Numbered from the stretch's first letter, positions 1 through 7,809 are shown. The stretch is 15,662 nucleotides of DNA from DATLFI01 sp035524895 (GCA_035524895.1 DATLFI010000083.1:1-15662), one strand, 5' to 3'. Notes: generated by a model from the sequence alone, not told the origin. Numbers and translations: made by a program.

Positions 1-1
1 G

Positions 2-1390
2 ACGTTTCGCCGTCAGCTCACCCGAGCGGGCGGGCACATGGACGTGACTCGCGACACCTCCGGCGAGGAGGTACTGGTTTGGACCAATTCCGCCGACCCG
101 AGCCCCATCTGCGATAACGGGATTGTCAAGGTTCGCCTGAGCGACAGTCAGCAAAGCTGCCTCCTTTCGCTCGACTGGAGCTTAGCGGTGCACATCTCGT
201 GCCCGGACGGCAACGGCTCGTGCTTCGTGGGCACGTACGCCCCGAGCGACCCGACCCCCGAGCGGGGCTGGCCCGCCTTCACCAACGAGCTGCTCCAGGT
301 CCTGCTCGACGGTTCCGAAGTCCGGCGTCTCGCCCACCACCGCAGCCGACCGTTCAACGGATACAACTACATGGCGCGGGCCACGGTCAGCCGCGACGGC
401 GGCCAACTGGTGTTCAACAGCAACTACGGGCTGCAATCCGTGCTCGGCGCGCCCAGCGAGTACTCCGACGCCTATCTCATCGCAGTGACTCCGGCGGCGG
501 GAAGCGGCGGCGGCACGGGCGAAGGTGGCGGCGCGGGAGGAGGCGGGGGCACCGCAGGAAGCGGAGCTCGCCACGAAGAAGACTCGCCCGCGATCGCCTA
601 CAGCGACGCCTGGTTCCCCAACACAGCGACCGCGCACAGCGGCGGCGGCGCCGCACTGGCGATGGACCCGGGACAACGGGCGCGCTTTGCCTTCGAGGGC
701 ACCGGAGTACTGTGGCTCGGTTATCGCGACGAGTGGTCGGGCATCGCGCGCGTCTACCTGGACGGCTCCTTGGCCGCGACGCTCGACACCTACGTCCCGT
801 CCGCACAAGCGCAGTCGGTTCTGTTCGCGGTGGATGGTCTCGCCGCGGCGCCTCATGTGCTCGAGATCGAGGTCACGGGCCAGATCGGCCCGGCATCGTC
901 TGGAGCGTGGATCTGGATCGACGCATTCGATGTGGTCGGCTCCAGCTCGGGAAGCGGTTCTCCGAGCGGCGACTCGGAAGACCCAGTCAGCCCCGACGGG
1001 ACAGACAGCTCCACGGGCTGGCTGGAGGAGGACGCATCCGCCGTCGAGCTCCGGGGAGGCTGGCGCAGCGACGCCGCAGCGACGCACAGTGGCGGCACCG
1101 CGGCGCAAGCGAAGGACCGCGGTTCGCGCGCCACCGTGCGCTTCACAGGGACGGCAGTCCGTTGGATCGGCACCCGCGACGCTTGGTCGGGTGTCGCCAA
1201 GGTACGGCTCGATGGCGTGGTCGTGAAGCGGGTGAACACCTACTCGCCCTCGGCGCGCGCGCAGCAAACGCTGTTCTCCGTCGACGGCTTGGCCGACGGC
1301 CCTCACACCTTGGAGATCGAGGTGTTGGGCTACGGCGCCAAGAAGTCGAAGGGAACCTGGATATGGGTCGACGCGTTCGAGGTCCGGTGA
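2..1390 (+). CDS. C-terminal part of a beta-propeller protein with two tandem beta-sandwich repeats (5' end outside window)
   Basis: The frame is open from the first bases of the window and protein-like residues precede the first ATG at 38, so the true start lies upstream. Counting from that ATG there are 450 residues. Residues 1-150 read like the last blades of a TolB/WD40-like propeller, with recurring 'SRDGGQLVF' and 'LLDGSEVRRL' strand patterns. A Gly/Ser/Ala linker follows (about 155-178). Two copies of a domain of about 110 residues come next (about 188-300 and 338-450). Both contain HSGG, FxGTxVxWxGxRDxWSG, VxLDG, TYxPSAxAQ, LFxVDGL, LEIEV and a terminal WIWxDAFxV. They resemble beta-sandwich, carbohydrate-binding-like C-terminal modules of secreted proteins; this is inferred from pattern only. 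A Ser/Pro/Asp linker separates them. The protein is probably extracellular or surface-exposed. The ligand is unknown and no catalytic motif is visible in this part. The gene converges with the regulator on the minus strand, 41 bp apart. Confidence 0.85.
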   Translation, partial: TFRRQLTRAGGHMDVTRDTSGEEVLVWTNSADPSPICDNGIVKVRLSDSQQSCLLSLDWSLAVHISCPDGNGSCFVGTYAPSDPTPERGWPAFTNELLQVLLDGSEVRRLAHHRSRPFNGYNYMARATVSRDGGQLVFNSNYGLQSVLGAPSEYSDAYLIAVTPAAGSGGGTGEGGGAGGGGGTAGSGARHEEDSPAIAYSDAWFPNTATAHSGGGAALAMDPGQRARFAFEGTGVLWLGYRDEWSGIARVYLDGSLAATLDTYVPSAQAQSVLFAVDGLAAAPHVLEIEVTGQIGPASSGAWIWIDAFDVVGSSSGSGSPSGDSEDPVSPDGTDSSTGWLEEDASAVELRGGWRSDAAATHSGGTAAQAKDRGSRATVRFTGTAVRWIGTRDAWSGVAKVRLDGVVVKRVNTYSPSARAQQTLFSVDGLADGPHTLEIEVLGYGAKKSKGTWIWVDAFEVR

Positions 1391-1431
1391 TCGGGTTGGT
1401 CCGCGCCGGGGCGAGACGCCCGCCGGTTCGA

Positions 1432-2625
1432 TCAATGGTCGCGCTCCAGCTGCCACTGATTGATCTTGTTGAGGAGGGTCTTGTAGCAGATGTCGAGCCG
1501 CGCGGCAGCCCGCCGGCGGTTCCACCGGGTCTGCGCGAGAACTTGGAGGATCACTCGCTTCTCGGCATCTTCGGCAGCCTTGATTGCGATCGACTTCAAC
1601 GGGATCCGACCGTTGCGCGACGGCACGAAATCGCCGGCGCTGTCACGCTCGCTGTCGACTGACATCTCGACGGCGTCGCGCTCGAAGCGGTCGCCAGGGG
1701 CGTGCGCGCGCTCGTCGGCCGTCAGCTCGGAGAGCACCATGTCGACATCCGGGAAGATCGTGTAGCGCTGGATCACGTGCTTCAGCTCGCGCACGTTGCC
1801 AGGCCAGGAATAGCGCTGGAGGCCTTCGAGGAGGCGGTCAGGGATGGAAGAAGTCGCCGAGCCCTGGCCATCCCGATACAGCCGAAGGAAACGCTCCGAG
1901 AGCAGTGGGATGTCTGCCGGACGCGCCCTGAGCGGAGGCAAGTCGATGCCAACGACCTTGAGCCGGAAGTAGAGGTCCTTTCGAAACTCGCCGCTCCGGA
2001 CGGGCTCCTCGAGCGCCTTGTTGGTCGTAGCGATGATGCGCGCGTCGACGCGAATCGCCTCCGTACCGCCAACGCGCGCGAAGGCGCGATCCTCCAGGAC
2101 GTGCAGCAGCTTGGCCTGGAGATTCGGGCTCATCTCCCCGATCTCGTCGAGCAGGAGAGTGCCGCCGTCGGCGAGCTCCAGCCTCCCGACCTTCCTCTGG
2201 TGAGCACCGGTGAACGCGCCGAGCTCGTAGCCAAAGAGCTCCGACTCGAGCAAGTCGGGCGGCAACGCGGCACAGTTGATCTTGACGAACGGCCGCGCGG
2301 CGCGCGCTGACTCGGCGTGGATGAAGCGAGCCAGCACCTCCTTGCCGACGCCCGACTCCCCCAGGATCAGCACCGGCGCGTCGGTCGGCGCCACGCGGCG
2401 CGCCAGGCTTCGTCTCTGCAGCATCGCCGGGTCGGCCGCAAGCAGGAGCTCCTCGGTACCGCCCGCCAGCTGGTTTGCTGTCTTGGCGACCGAGAGTCCA
2501 ACCACATCCTCGCGGATGGAACTGGCGTGCTTGGCAGAGACCTTGGATTCTCTTGCGAGGGTCACTGATTGGATTCTCTTGCGACGAGTGTCATGACTTT
2601 CCGCGGGATGCAACGTGCGTACCAT
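1432..2625 (-). CDS. Sigma-54-dependent transcriptional activator (AAA+ / Fis-type HTH, no receiver domain)
   Basis: This is a bacterial enhancer-binding protein that would remodel sigma-54 RNA polymerase by ATP hydrolysis. With the ATG at 2625 it has 397 residues: Walker A GESGVGKE (about 89-96), the sigma-54 contact loop GAFTGA (136-141), Walker B GGTLLLDEIGEM (154-165), sensor ATTN (199-202), arginine-finger region FRKDLYFRL, WPGNVREL (274-281) and a C-terminal Fis-type HTH (about 354-391, ending KTLLNKINQW). All core motifs look intact. The 65-70 residues before the AAA+ domain match no receiver, GAF or PAS pattern, so the input domain is absent or was lost. The open frame continues upstream to 2811, but that part is unconvincing. 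The ATG at 2625 has a purine-rich GGGGA close by; a GTG at 2565 is an alternative. A 16-bp direct repeat lies in the first codons. Its targets are unknown; the phased palindromes upstream of the neighbouring CHRD gene are candidates. Confidence 0.9.
   Translation of the reverse strand: MVRTLHPAESHDTRRKRIQSVTLARESKVSAKHASSIREDVVGLSVAKTANQLAGGTEELLLAADPAMLQRRSLARRVAPTDAPVLILGESGVGKEVLARFIHAESARAARPFVKINCAALPPDLLESELFGYELGAFTGAHQRKVGRLELADGGTLLLDEIGEMSPNLQAKLLHVLEDRAFARVGGTEAIRVDARIIATTNKALEEPVRSGEFRKDLYFRLKVVGIDLPPLRARPADIPLLSERFLRLYRDGQGSATSSIPDRLLEGLQRYSWPGNVRELKHVIQRYTIFPDVDMVLSELTADERAHAPGDRFERDAVEMSVDSERDSAGDFVPSRNGRIPLKSIAIKAAEDAEKRVILQVLAQTRWNRRRAAARLDICYKTLLNKINQWQLERDH
2543..2584. repeat. 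16-bp direct repeat at the 5' end of the sigma-54 activator gene
   Basis: The 16 bases TTGGATTCTCTTGCGA occur at 2543-2558 and again at 2569-2584, offset by 26 bp, so the two copies are read in different frames of the activator gene. The core CTCTTGCRA appears a third time at 2774-2782 inside the palindrome upstream. It could be a replication-slippage duplication or a set of binding sites; the sequence does not decide. Confidence 0.6.
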
Positions 2626-2766
2626 GCTTCCCCACTTCACACCCGGGGCGAGATCCGTTGCTGCGCAATCGCGACGGACACCGACTTCCCTTTGCCTGGC
2701 CGAGTCTTGACGCCACGCGCACCCGAAGGAACGCCCGGGGGAAAGGAGGAAAGACCGAGCAGACGC

Positions 2767-2783
2767 CTTGCAACTCTTGCAAG
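2767..2783. promoter_or_regulatory. Perfect palindrome, possible operator of the sigma-54 activator gene
   Basis: CTTGCAA-CTC-TTGCAAG is a perfect 7-bp inverted repeat with a 3-bp spacer, centred about 150 bp upstream of the ATG at 2625. The size and symmetry suit a dimeric DNA-binding protein. Its right half shares the core CTCTTGCRA with the direct repeats at 2543-2584, which would fit autoregulation. This is inference; it could also be a chance dyad. Confidence 0.35.
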
Positions 2784-2888
2784 AGCTCCGGACAACCGGG
2801 CGCCGACCCAACCGGGCGGGCTCCGCCGGGACTCATCAAACCGCGGGCCTACGGCCGTGACGATCTTCCCGCAGGGATAGGCGCGGCC

Positions 2889-2904
2889 GGGGCGGAGCCG
2901 CCCC
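2889..2904 (-). terminator. GC-rich hairpin downstream of the CHRD-protein gene
   Basis: GGGGCGG-AG-CCGCCCC forms a 7-bp stem (or 6 bp with a 4-nt loop) about 50 bp beyond the stop codon of the minus-strand CHRD gene. There is no U-tract on either strand, so it is at best a weak or factor-assisted terminator, or an mRNA 3'-end stabiliser. Confidence 0.3.
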
Positions 2905-2954
2905 AGCCGCTACGACCGCAGTACCCCATTGGACCGAAGGCCCATGGGGCGCTG

Positions 2955-4091
2955 CTAGCTACAGGGAAACGCCGAGGTGTCTGCGACTGGAGCCGCCTGG
3001 TTGCCTTGCGCGTTCGAGTAGGTCCGGACACGCCCCGTCAACGTGTCGTAGACGGTGGCCTGGAAAGCCACGTTGGTGTTCGCCGACAGGAAGACCCAGA
3101 AGCGCTGATTCAGGACACAGGCGTTGAGCACCTTGACCAGAGCCTCCCAGTTGCCCGGCGTGAAGAACCAGAACAAGCCGGAATCACCGGTGCGCGACTG
3201 CACGACCGTGGCCGACGTCGCGGACTTGCCGGGGGCCGTGAACTGGATGTCGACGCGAAAGCGATCGTCACCCAGGCACAGAGTCGCAGGCCCGTCGATG
3301 CACCGGTCGAGCACCATCCCGATCTCGCCATTGGGGAAGGCAGCGGACGTCAGGACGACCCCGTACTTGCCGTCGAGGAAGCGAGCGAGGTTCGCGGCGA
3401 GCACTGGGAGCTCGACCTGGAACGGGCTCGCCACGTTCGCGAAAGTGCTGACGACCCCGCCGTCCACGATCAGCCTGAGCTGACCGGGGTTCGCCACGTT
3501 GTGACTGCAGAGGAGCGAAATGTCGGTATCGTCGGCGCTGATCGTCAGGATGCAGCTCCCGGTCGCGGACGACCCGGTGTACACCAGCGAGTCCTCGCGC
3601 AGCGGGAAGCGCATGACCTTCGTGCCGATCGGCTGGCGAGGCACCAGGCGCGCCGCGATCTCCCCCTGCGGGTGCGCGGGCGACTTCACCGTCGCATAGA
3701 TGCGACCGGTCAGCAACGCCGTCACGGCATCCTCGTTCAACGAGAGCCCGGCACCCGTGACGCCGCCGGAGCCGAGGAGGAACATCTCAGAGCCGCCGGC
3801 GCCGGGGGAACCGAGAACGAGGACGACGGACGCGCCGTCGATGTCGTGGGAGCAGACGATGTCGAGCCCCCCGGTGGTGGGATCCAGCCGCCCGGTGCAC
3901 TGACCCACGGCGGTCGTGGACACAGAGGGCGTGACCGCGTCCCCGGTCAGCGTGGCCTCGATCATCACGTCGTCGAATCCCGTGATCTGGGACTCAGCGA
4001 CGGACGGCTGGACCGCGAGAGAGACGAGAGACAGGACGATCGCTGGCGACCACGCCAGCCTCGTCGAGGCGCTGAAGATCTTCTCGAGCAT
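2955..4091 (-). CDS. Secreted protein with two CHRD-like units and a C-terminal beta-rich domain
   Basis: The start is the ATG at 4091, supported by AGGAG 7 nt upstream; the longer upstream frame is ignored. The 378-residue product begins with a Sec signal peptide (hydrophobic about 14-27, likely cleavage after SVA, residue 32). Residues about 40-150 resemble a CHRD domain: a 'TGDAVTPSVSTTAVG' opening and the characteristic ending LLTGRIYATVKSPAHPQGEI. A second, more degenerate unit covers about 160-261, ending GKYGVVLTSAAFPNGEI. Residues about 264-376 form a third domain (LCLGDDRFRVDI, LFWFFTPGNWEALVKVLN, FWVFLSANTNVAFQ, TGRVRTYSN). This domain is clearly homologous to the N-terminal domain of the Kazal protein at 13304-14233. 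CHRD domains occur in secreted proteins and their bacterial role is unclear. Cysteines in each unit suggest disulfides. No catalytic residues are evident. Phased palindromes lie about 240-300 bp upstream. Confidence 0.85.
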   Translation of the reverse strand: MLEKIFSASTRLAWSPAIVLSLVSLAVQPSVAESQITGFDDVMIEATLTGDAVTPSVSTTAVGQCTGRLDPTTGGLDIVCSHDIDGASVVLVLGSPGAGGSEMFLLGSGGVTGAGLSLNEDAVTALLTGRIYATVKSPAHPQGEIAARLVPRQPIGTKVMRFPLREDSLVYTGSSATGSCILTISADDTDISLLCSHNVANPGQLRLIVDGGVVSTFANVASPFQVELPVLAANLARFLDGKYGVVLTSAAFPNGEIGMVLDRCIDGPATLCLGDDRFRVDIQFTAPGKSATSATVVQSRTGDSGLFWFFTPGNWEALVKVLNACVLNQRFWVFLSANTNVAFQATVYDTLTGRVRTYSNAQGNQAAPVADTSAFPCS

Positions 4092-4142
4092 GGCGTAGCT
4101 CCTCTGTTTCTTCTTTGCTTGTTTGCTGGTGTGATCCTTACC

Positions 4143-4160
4143 GCTCCGGGGAGCCGGAGC
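4143..4160. promoter_or_regulatory. Hairpin in the presumed 5' leader of the CHRD-protein gene
   Basis: GCTCCGG-GGAG-CCGGAGC is a perfect 7-bp inverted repeat with a 4-nt loop, about 52 nt upstream of the ATG at 4091. As DNA it could be an operator; as RNA it would form a stable stem-loop before the ribosome binding site. No U-tract follows on either strand, so termination is unlikely. Confidence 0.35.
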
Positions 4161-4331
4161 AGCGGAGGGCTCGAGCCGCTCGGTGACCGCGATACCTATG
4201 GTCCTCAGGGACGCGCCCGCCAGGACGAGACGGACAACGCACGGCCCGCGCTCGATCCAAGCAAGAAACGAACCCGCCTCGCGTCCGGTGCGTGCCAAAC
4301 AATCGTCGGCGAGGCGCCGTCCGCCCAGCGG

Positions 4332-4388
4332 AGGAAGCAGCCTTCCTATTCGGGACAAGAGGTGTCCCATCGAGGACAAGCCCTGTTC
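4332..4388. promoter_or_regulatory. Phased tandem palindromes, candidate activator binding sites
   Basis: Two sites of the form GGACA-N5-TGTYC lie at 4353-4367 (GGACA-AGAGG-TGTCC, extended by one G/C pair) and 4374-4388 (GGACA-AGCCC-TGTTC). Their centres are 21 bp apart, two helical turns. A third dyad of different sequence, AGGAAG-CAGC-CTTCCT (4332-4347), is centred 20.5 bp from the first. Helically phased dyads upstream of a gene are typical of enhancer sites for Fis-HTH activators. They lie about 240-300 bp upstream of the CHRD start codon. Assignment to the activator at 1432-2625 is inference. Confidence 0.45.
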
Positions 4389-4688
4389 GATCCGTACCCC
4401 TCCCACCGGCTGAATGTCAGTCGCGACGGCGGCGAAGCCGCTCAGGCGCGCACGCAGCCGCGGCGCGCCCTCCGGTGGGGAGCGCGGGGGACGAACGCCG
4501 CGAATTGCGTACCGCGGGAAGAACTTCGTACCAGGCTCGATGAACGATCTACCGTCGCCAACCCTGTTCCAGGCGGAGACGCGACGTGCCTCACCACGCT
4601 TTCCGGGCGACGACATCGCCGCACATCAGCTCGAGTTTTCCGTCGAGCTGCGCCGCCATGCGGTGCACGTTGCCGATGTGCCTCCTCG

Positions 4689-7421
4689 TCAATCGGCCCG
4701 CAGCGCCGTGAGCGGGTCGACGGCGGTGGCACGGGCGGCCGGCACGGTTGCCGCGAGCGCCGTGGCCAGCGCGAGCACCAGCGGCACCGACAGCAAGACC
4801 ACCGGGTCGCGCGGATCGGCGCCGAACAGCAACTGGCCGAACAGCGGCGCCACCAGCATCGCGAGGCCCATGCCGATCGCGACGCCGAGCCCGAGCGACC
4901 AGAACGCCGAGCGCAGCGCGCGCAGCAGGATCTGCTCGGTCGGAGCACCGAGCGCTCGGCGTAGGCCGATCTCGCGGGTCTGTCGGGACACCGAGAAGGC
5001 CAGCACGCCGTAGACGCCGACCGCGGCGAGGCTGAGACCGGCGGCGCCGAACACCGCGAACAGCAAGCCGAGGGTGCGCTGCGGCGTGGTCTCGTCGTGG
5101 ATCCACTGGTGCACCGAGGCGAGCTCGTCGATCAGCAGGCGCGGATCCACACCAGCGACCGCCGCGCGCAGGGCCGCCGTCGCCGCCGCCTCACCGGCGC
5201 CCTCCCCTCCGATGCCCTCTTCCCCGACGTCGAGTCGCCCGAGGACGGTGAAGCGGAAGGCGGGCGCCTGAGCGAAGGGCACCAGCACACCAGGGGCCGG
5301 CCGACCCTCCGCGAGCGTGCTGCCGCGATCGTCGACCACGCCCACGATCTCGCGCCAGATGCCTTCCTCGAAGTCGACCAGCCGGATCCGCCGGCCGACC
5401 GGCGATTGGCCGCCGAGCCAGCGCTCCGCGAACGCCACGTTGACCACCGCGACCTCGACCGCGCCGGCCCGGTCGCGCCCGTCGAGCACCCTACCGCCAC
5501 CGTCGAAGCGCGCATGGCGAGCCGGCGCCACTCCGAGCAGAGGGAAGAGCTCAGGGCTGGTGCGACGCACCTGGGCGCGCGGTCGATCCTCGGGCTCGGC
5601 GTAGACCTCGCCCTCGAGCAGGACCGGCGCGGCGCCGGTCTCGAGACCCGGCGCCCTCGACACGAAAGCGACCCCACCGAGCTCCGGACGTTCCACCAAA
5701 GCCTGCCGCAGCCGCTCCATGACCGCCAACGCAGCCGGAGCGTCCGGGAGGTCGGCCTCGTTCAAGTCGATCGTGCCGGCGAGCACGGCTCTCGTATCGA
5801 AGCCGACCTCGCGCGCGCCGAGCCAACTGGCACCGCGCGCCATCAGGCTCGCGATCACCACCAGCACACAGGCCAGCGCCACCTCGGCCACCACCAGGGC
5901 TCGCGTCGTTCGCGCCAGACGGAACGACGACACGCTGCCCACCGCGTCGCGCAGCGCTCCCGACACGTCGGCGCGGAGGGTCTGCAACACCGGAGCGAGA
6001 CCGGCGAGCACGGTCGCGAGCAACGTCAAGCCGGCGGTGAACCACAACGCCCGAGCGTCGACCGCCAGCTCGACCCAGAAGCGCTCGATGCGGTGGCCCA
6101 GGACGCGGTCGAACCAGTCGACCGCGACCCACGCCAGACCTGCGCCGAGCACTCCGCCCAGACCGGCGAGCCAGAGGATCTCGCTCGACAGCTGCCGCAC
6201 GATGCGTGCGCGACCGCCGCCGATCGCCGTGCGCACGGCCATCTCCCGCGCGCGACCGACCGAGCGCGCCAGCAGGACGTTGGTGACGTTGGCGCAGGCG
6301 ATCAGCAGCACGCACGACACCACCGCCAACATGGTGTAGAGCAACGGCCCGGCGTCGCTGCCGATGAAGCGCTCGGTATAGCGCTCGACCACCAGCCTGT
6401 CGGCTGCGCCGGCCGCGCGCGACTCGGCCGACGGCAGCCGCGGCGCGAGCCACGCGAGCTCGGCGTTGGCCTTCGCCAACGACACTTCGGGCGCCAACCG
6501 CGCGAAGGCGTCGAGATCGGCGTCGCCGCGCAGCTCCGCCTGACGCAGGTCGAGCGGCAGCCAGACGTGCTGCAAGGTCGGGAACCCGAAGCGCTCCGGC
6601 ATCACGCCGACGACCGCGTGCTCCACGCCGTCGACCCGCAGCGTGCGGCCGAGCGCCCGCGGGTCGGCGGCGAAGAGCTCGCGCCACAGCGAGTGGCTGA
6701 CGATCGCTACCGGAGGCGCGCCGGCCAGCAGGTCCTCCGGCACGAAGTCGCGCCCGATCGCCGGCTGCACGCCGAGCAGGACGAAGGTCCAGGGCACGAT
6801 CTCGGCGCCGTCGTAACGACGAGCCTCGACACTGGTGTCGCCACCCCGCGCCTCGCTCACCCGGAAGGACCCGCGACGGTAGGCGGCGACGTCGCGGAAG
6901 CTGGTCTGCGCGCGGCGCAGCGCTGCCACGTCGGCGGCGTGCACCAGGACGCCGCCCGAGGTGCCGAGCCGCGCGTCGATCGGCGCGATCGCGACCACCT
7001 CGTGCGGCCGCTCCACCGGCAGGTCGCGCAGCAGGCCACGCGTGATCGAGTACATCGTCACCGTGGCGCCGATGCCGATCGCGAGCGTCGCCGCGACCGG
7101 CAGCGTGACCGCGGGGTTGCGCAACAGCAAGCGGAACCCGATGCGCAGGTCGTTCAGCCAGCCATGCAGCATCTCGCCTCCTCCTGCGACGCGTCCGGGC
7201 AAGCGCTCGCGCGAAGCGCGCCGCCGCTGGCCGAGCAGAGCGCCCAGCGTCTGGCGCCAGAACCACAGCCTCGCTCGCCGCGGCTGCGTCGCCGACCGGC
7301 GCGCGAGCTCTTCGAGCAGGTCACCGGTCAGGTGCTCGGCGAGGTCGGCGGGCAGCCGCTCGAGCAGCCAGAGCGCCAGGCGAGGCGGCGTGGGCGGCGC
7401 TGGCCGGTCGGAACGACGCAT
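4689..7421 (-). CDS. Orphan MacB/FtsX-type ABC permease, ADOP family
   Basis: The product is 910 residues from the ATG at 7421, which follows the padR stop codon by one base and has GGAG 7 nt upstream. A longer frame to 7463 overlaps padR and is less likely. The N-terminal about 80 residues (PRLALWLLERLPADLAEHLTGD) match the prefix domain of acidobacterial duplicated orphan permeases. Two MacB-like halves follow. The first has a TM near 104-126, a periplasmic domain of about 230 residues (AIVSHSLWRELF, VVGVMPERFGFP), then three TMs in an FtsX domain (about 361-480; VLLARSVGRAREMAVRTAIG). The second has a TM near 506-527, another periplasmic domain and a final FtsX domain (about 785-895; VSRQTREIGLRRALGAP). 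It ends TALRAD. No ABC ATPase is encoded nearby, as is normal for the family. The role is unknown; export or envelope mechanotransmission is a family-level guess. It is co-transcribed with the upstream PadR repressor. Confidence 0.93.
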   Translation of the reverse strand: MRRSDRPAPPTPPRLALWLLERLPADLAEHLTGDLLEELARRSATQPRRARLWFWRQTLGALLGQRRRASRERLPGRVAGGGEMLHGWLNDLRIGFRLLLRNPAVTLPVAATLAIGIGATVTMYSITRGLLRDLPVERPHEVVAIAPIDARLGTSGGVLVHAADVAALRRAQTSFRDVAAYRRGSFRVSEARGGDTSVEARRYDGAEIVPWTFVLLGVQPAIGRDFVPEDLLAGAPPVAIVSHSLWRELFAADPRALGRTLRVDGVEHAVVGVMPERFGFPTLQHVWLPLDLRQAELRGDADLDAFARLAPEVSLAKANAELAWLAPRLPSAESRAAGAADRLVVERYTERFIGSDAGPLLYTMLAVVSCVLLIACANVTNVLLARSVGRAREMAVRTAIGGGRARIVRQLSSEILWLAGLGGVLGAGLAWVAVDWFDRVLGHRIERFWVELAVDARALWFTAGLTLLATVLAGLAPVLQTLRADVSGALRDAVGSVSSFRLARTTRALVVAEVALACVLVVIASLMARGASWLGAREVGFDTRAVLAGTIDLNEADLPDAPAALAVMERLRQALVERPELGGVAFVSRAPGLETGAAPVLLEGEVYAEPEDRPRAQVRRTSPELFPLLGVAPARHARFDGGGRVLDGRDRAGAVEVAVVNVAFAERWLGGQSPVGRRIRLVDFEEGIWREIVGVVDDRGSTLAEGRPAPGVLVPFAQAPAFRFTVLGRLDVGEEGIGGEGAGEAAATAALRAAVAGVDPRLLIDELASVHQWIHDETTPQRTLGLLFAVFGAAGLSLAAVGVYGVLAFSVSRQTREIGLRRALGAPTEQILLRALRSAFWSLGLGVAIGMGLAMLVAPLFGQLLFGADPRDPVVLLSVPLVLALATALAATVPAARATAVDPLTALRAD

Positions 7422-7422
7422 G

Positions 7423-7758
7423 TCAGCGCTCCGCCAGCCGTGCCAGGCGCGAGCCCAGGCCACGTACCATGCGGTGATGCTCCTCGTGCGCGACGAGCAG
7501 CAACCGGGCGCCCGCCGGTGTCAGCCGGTAGTGCTTGCGGCGACGCCCGCCACGCGCCGCGGTCGGCTCGCCGACCCACGAAGCGACCAGGCCGCGCGAC
7601 TCCAGGCGGTCGAGTAGGGTGTAGACAGCGCCGACCAGCAGCGAGCGGCCGGAACGCGCCTCGATCTCACGATGGATCGAGGCGCCGTAGGCCTCGTCGC
7701 CCAGAGCGACCAGCGCGTACAACAGGAACTGCTCCAGCTCGCCCAGGCGCTTCGCCAC
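7423..7758 (-). CDS. PadR-family transcriptional regulator
   Basis: This is a 111-residue winged-helix repressor that starts at a GTG (7758) with GGAGG 8 nt upstream. The N-terminal HTH reads GELEQFLLYALVALGDEAYG, followed by the family-typical 'VGAVYTLLDRLESRGLVASW' recognition helix and wing, then RRRKHYRLTPAGARLL. A short C-terminal helix completes a small, subfamily-2-like PadR. Its stop codon is one base from the ADOP permease start, implying translational coupling. PadR-ADOP pairs are common in Acidobacteria. The palindrome at 7795-7809, 37 nt upstream of the start codon, is the likely autoregulatory operator. The inducing signal is unknown. The gene is divergent from the arylsulfotransferase-like gene, so the same operator might influence both directions. 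Confidence 0.95.
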   Translation of the reverse strand: MAKRLGELEQFLLYALVALGDEAYGASIHREIEARSGRSLLVGAVYTLLDRLESRGLVASWVGEPTAARGGRRRKHYRLTPAGARLLLVAHEEHHRMVRGLGSRLARLAER

Positions 7759-7794
7759 CTCGAAATCCTCCGCTTCGAGCTCCTACGCGAAATC

Positions 7795-7809
7795 TACAAC
7801 AAAGTTGTA
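7795..7809. promoter_or_regulatory. Candidate PadR operator in the divergent padR/arylsulfotransferase promoter region
   Basis: TACAAC-AAA-GTTGTA is a perfect 6-bp inverted repeat with a 3-bp centre in an AT-richer patch of an otherwise GC-rich region. It sits 37 nt upstream of the padR GTG and 125 nt upstream of the arylsulfotransferase GTG. Its size and TAC/GTA character suit a winged-helix dimer, so autorepression of padR-ADOP is the natural inference. Confidence 0.6.

Larger units (their letters stand above)
2626..2954. other. Gene-poor interval between the CHRD-protein stop and the activator start
   Basis: About 330 bp with no convincing gene. The activator frame stays open as far as 2811, but the translated Cys/Ser/Arg-rich stretch resembles no known domain. 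The interval should hold the activator promoter and the 3' end of the CHRD transcript. It contains the perfect palindrome at 2767-2783 and GC-rich hairpins at 2889-2904 and 2924-2949 (CCCCAT and ATGGGG arms). No clear -35/-10 or -24/-12 promoter was recognised. Confidence 0.5.
4092..4688. other. Long non-coding interval upstream of the CHRD-protein gene
   Basis: About 600 bp between the CHRD start codon and the ADOP stop codon, both on the minus strand. Frames are open here because of high GC, but none gives a recognisable protein or a credible start. The interval contains a 5'-leader hairpin (4143-4160) and a phased set of palindromes (4332-4388). A TGGCACG sequence on the minus strand (4297-4291) matches the sigma-54 -24 element, but the -12 position reads GGAC instead of TTGC. 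The space is unusually large for the promoter of one secreted protein and may hold a regulatory region. Confidence 0.5.

Noticed and set aside
1409..1421. GGGCG-AGA-CGCCC hairpin between two convergent genes as a terminator
   Set aside because: Only a 5-bp stem with a 3-nt loop and no U-tract; too weak to annotate.
1424..1436. GGTTCGATC resembling a tRNA T-loop
   Set aside because: The flanking bases do not form the 5-bp T stem and no acceptor or anticodon arm is visible. The similar GTTCGATCC at 4385-4393 fails for the same reason.
2530..2546. Plus-strand sigma-54-like promoter (TTGGCAGAGACCTTGG)
   Set aside because: It lies inside the activator gene on the opposite strand with no plus-strand gene downstream, and the -12 element ends in GG instead of GC.
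4281..4297. Minus-strand TGGCACG as a sigma-54 promoter for the CHRD gene
   Set aside because: The -24 element is perfect but the required GC at -12 is missing (GGAC), so it is mentioned only as context.
4092..4616. N-terminal extension of the CHRD-protein frame upstream of ATG 4091
   Set aside because: The translated extension is Arg/Pro-rich without a domain, whereas ATG 4091 has AGGAG at 7 nt and begins a clear signal peptide.
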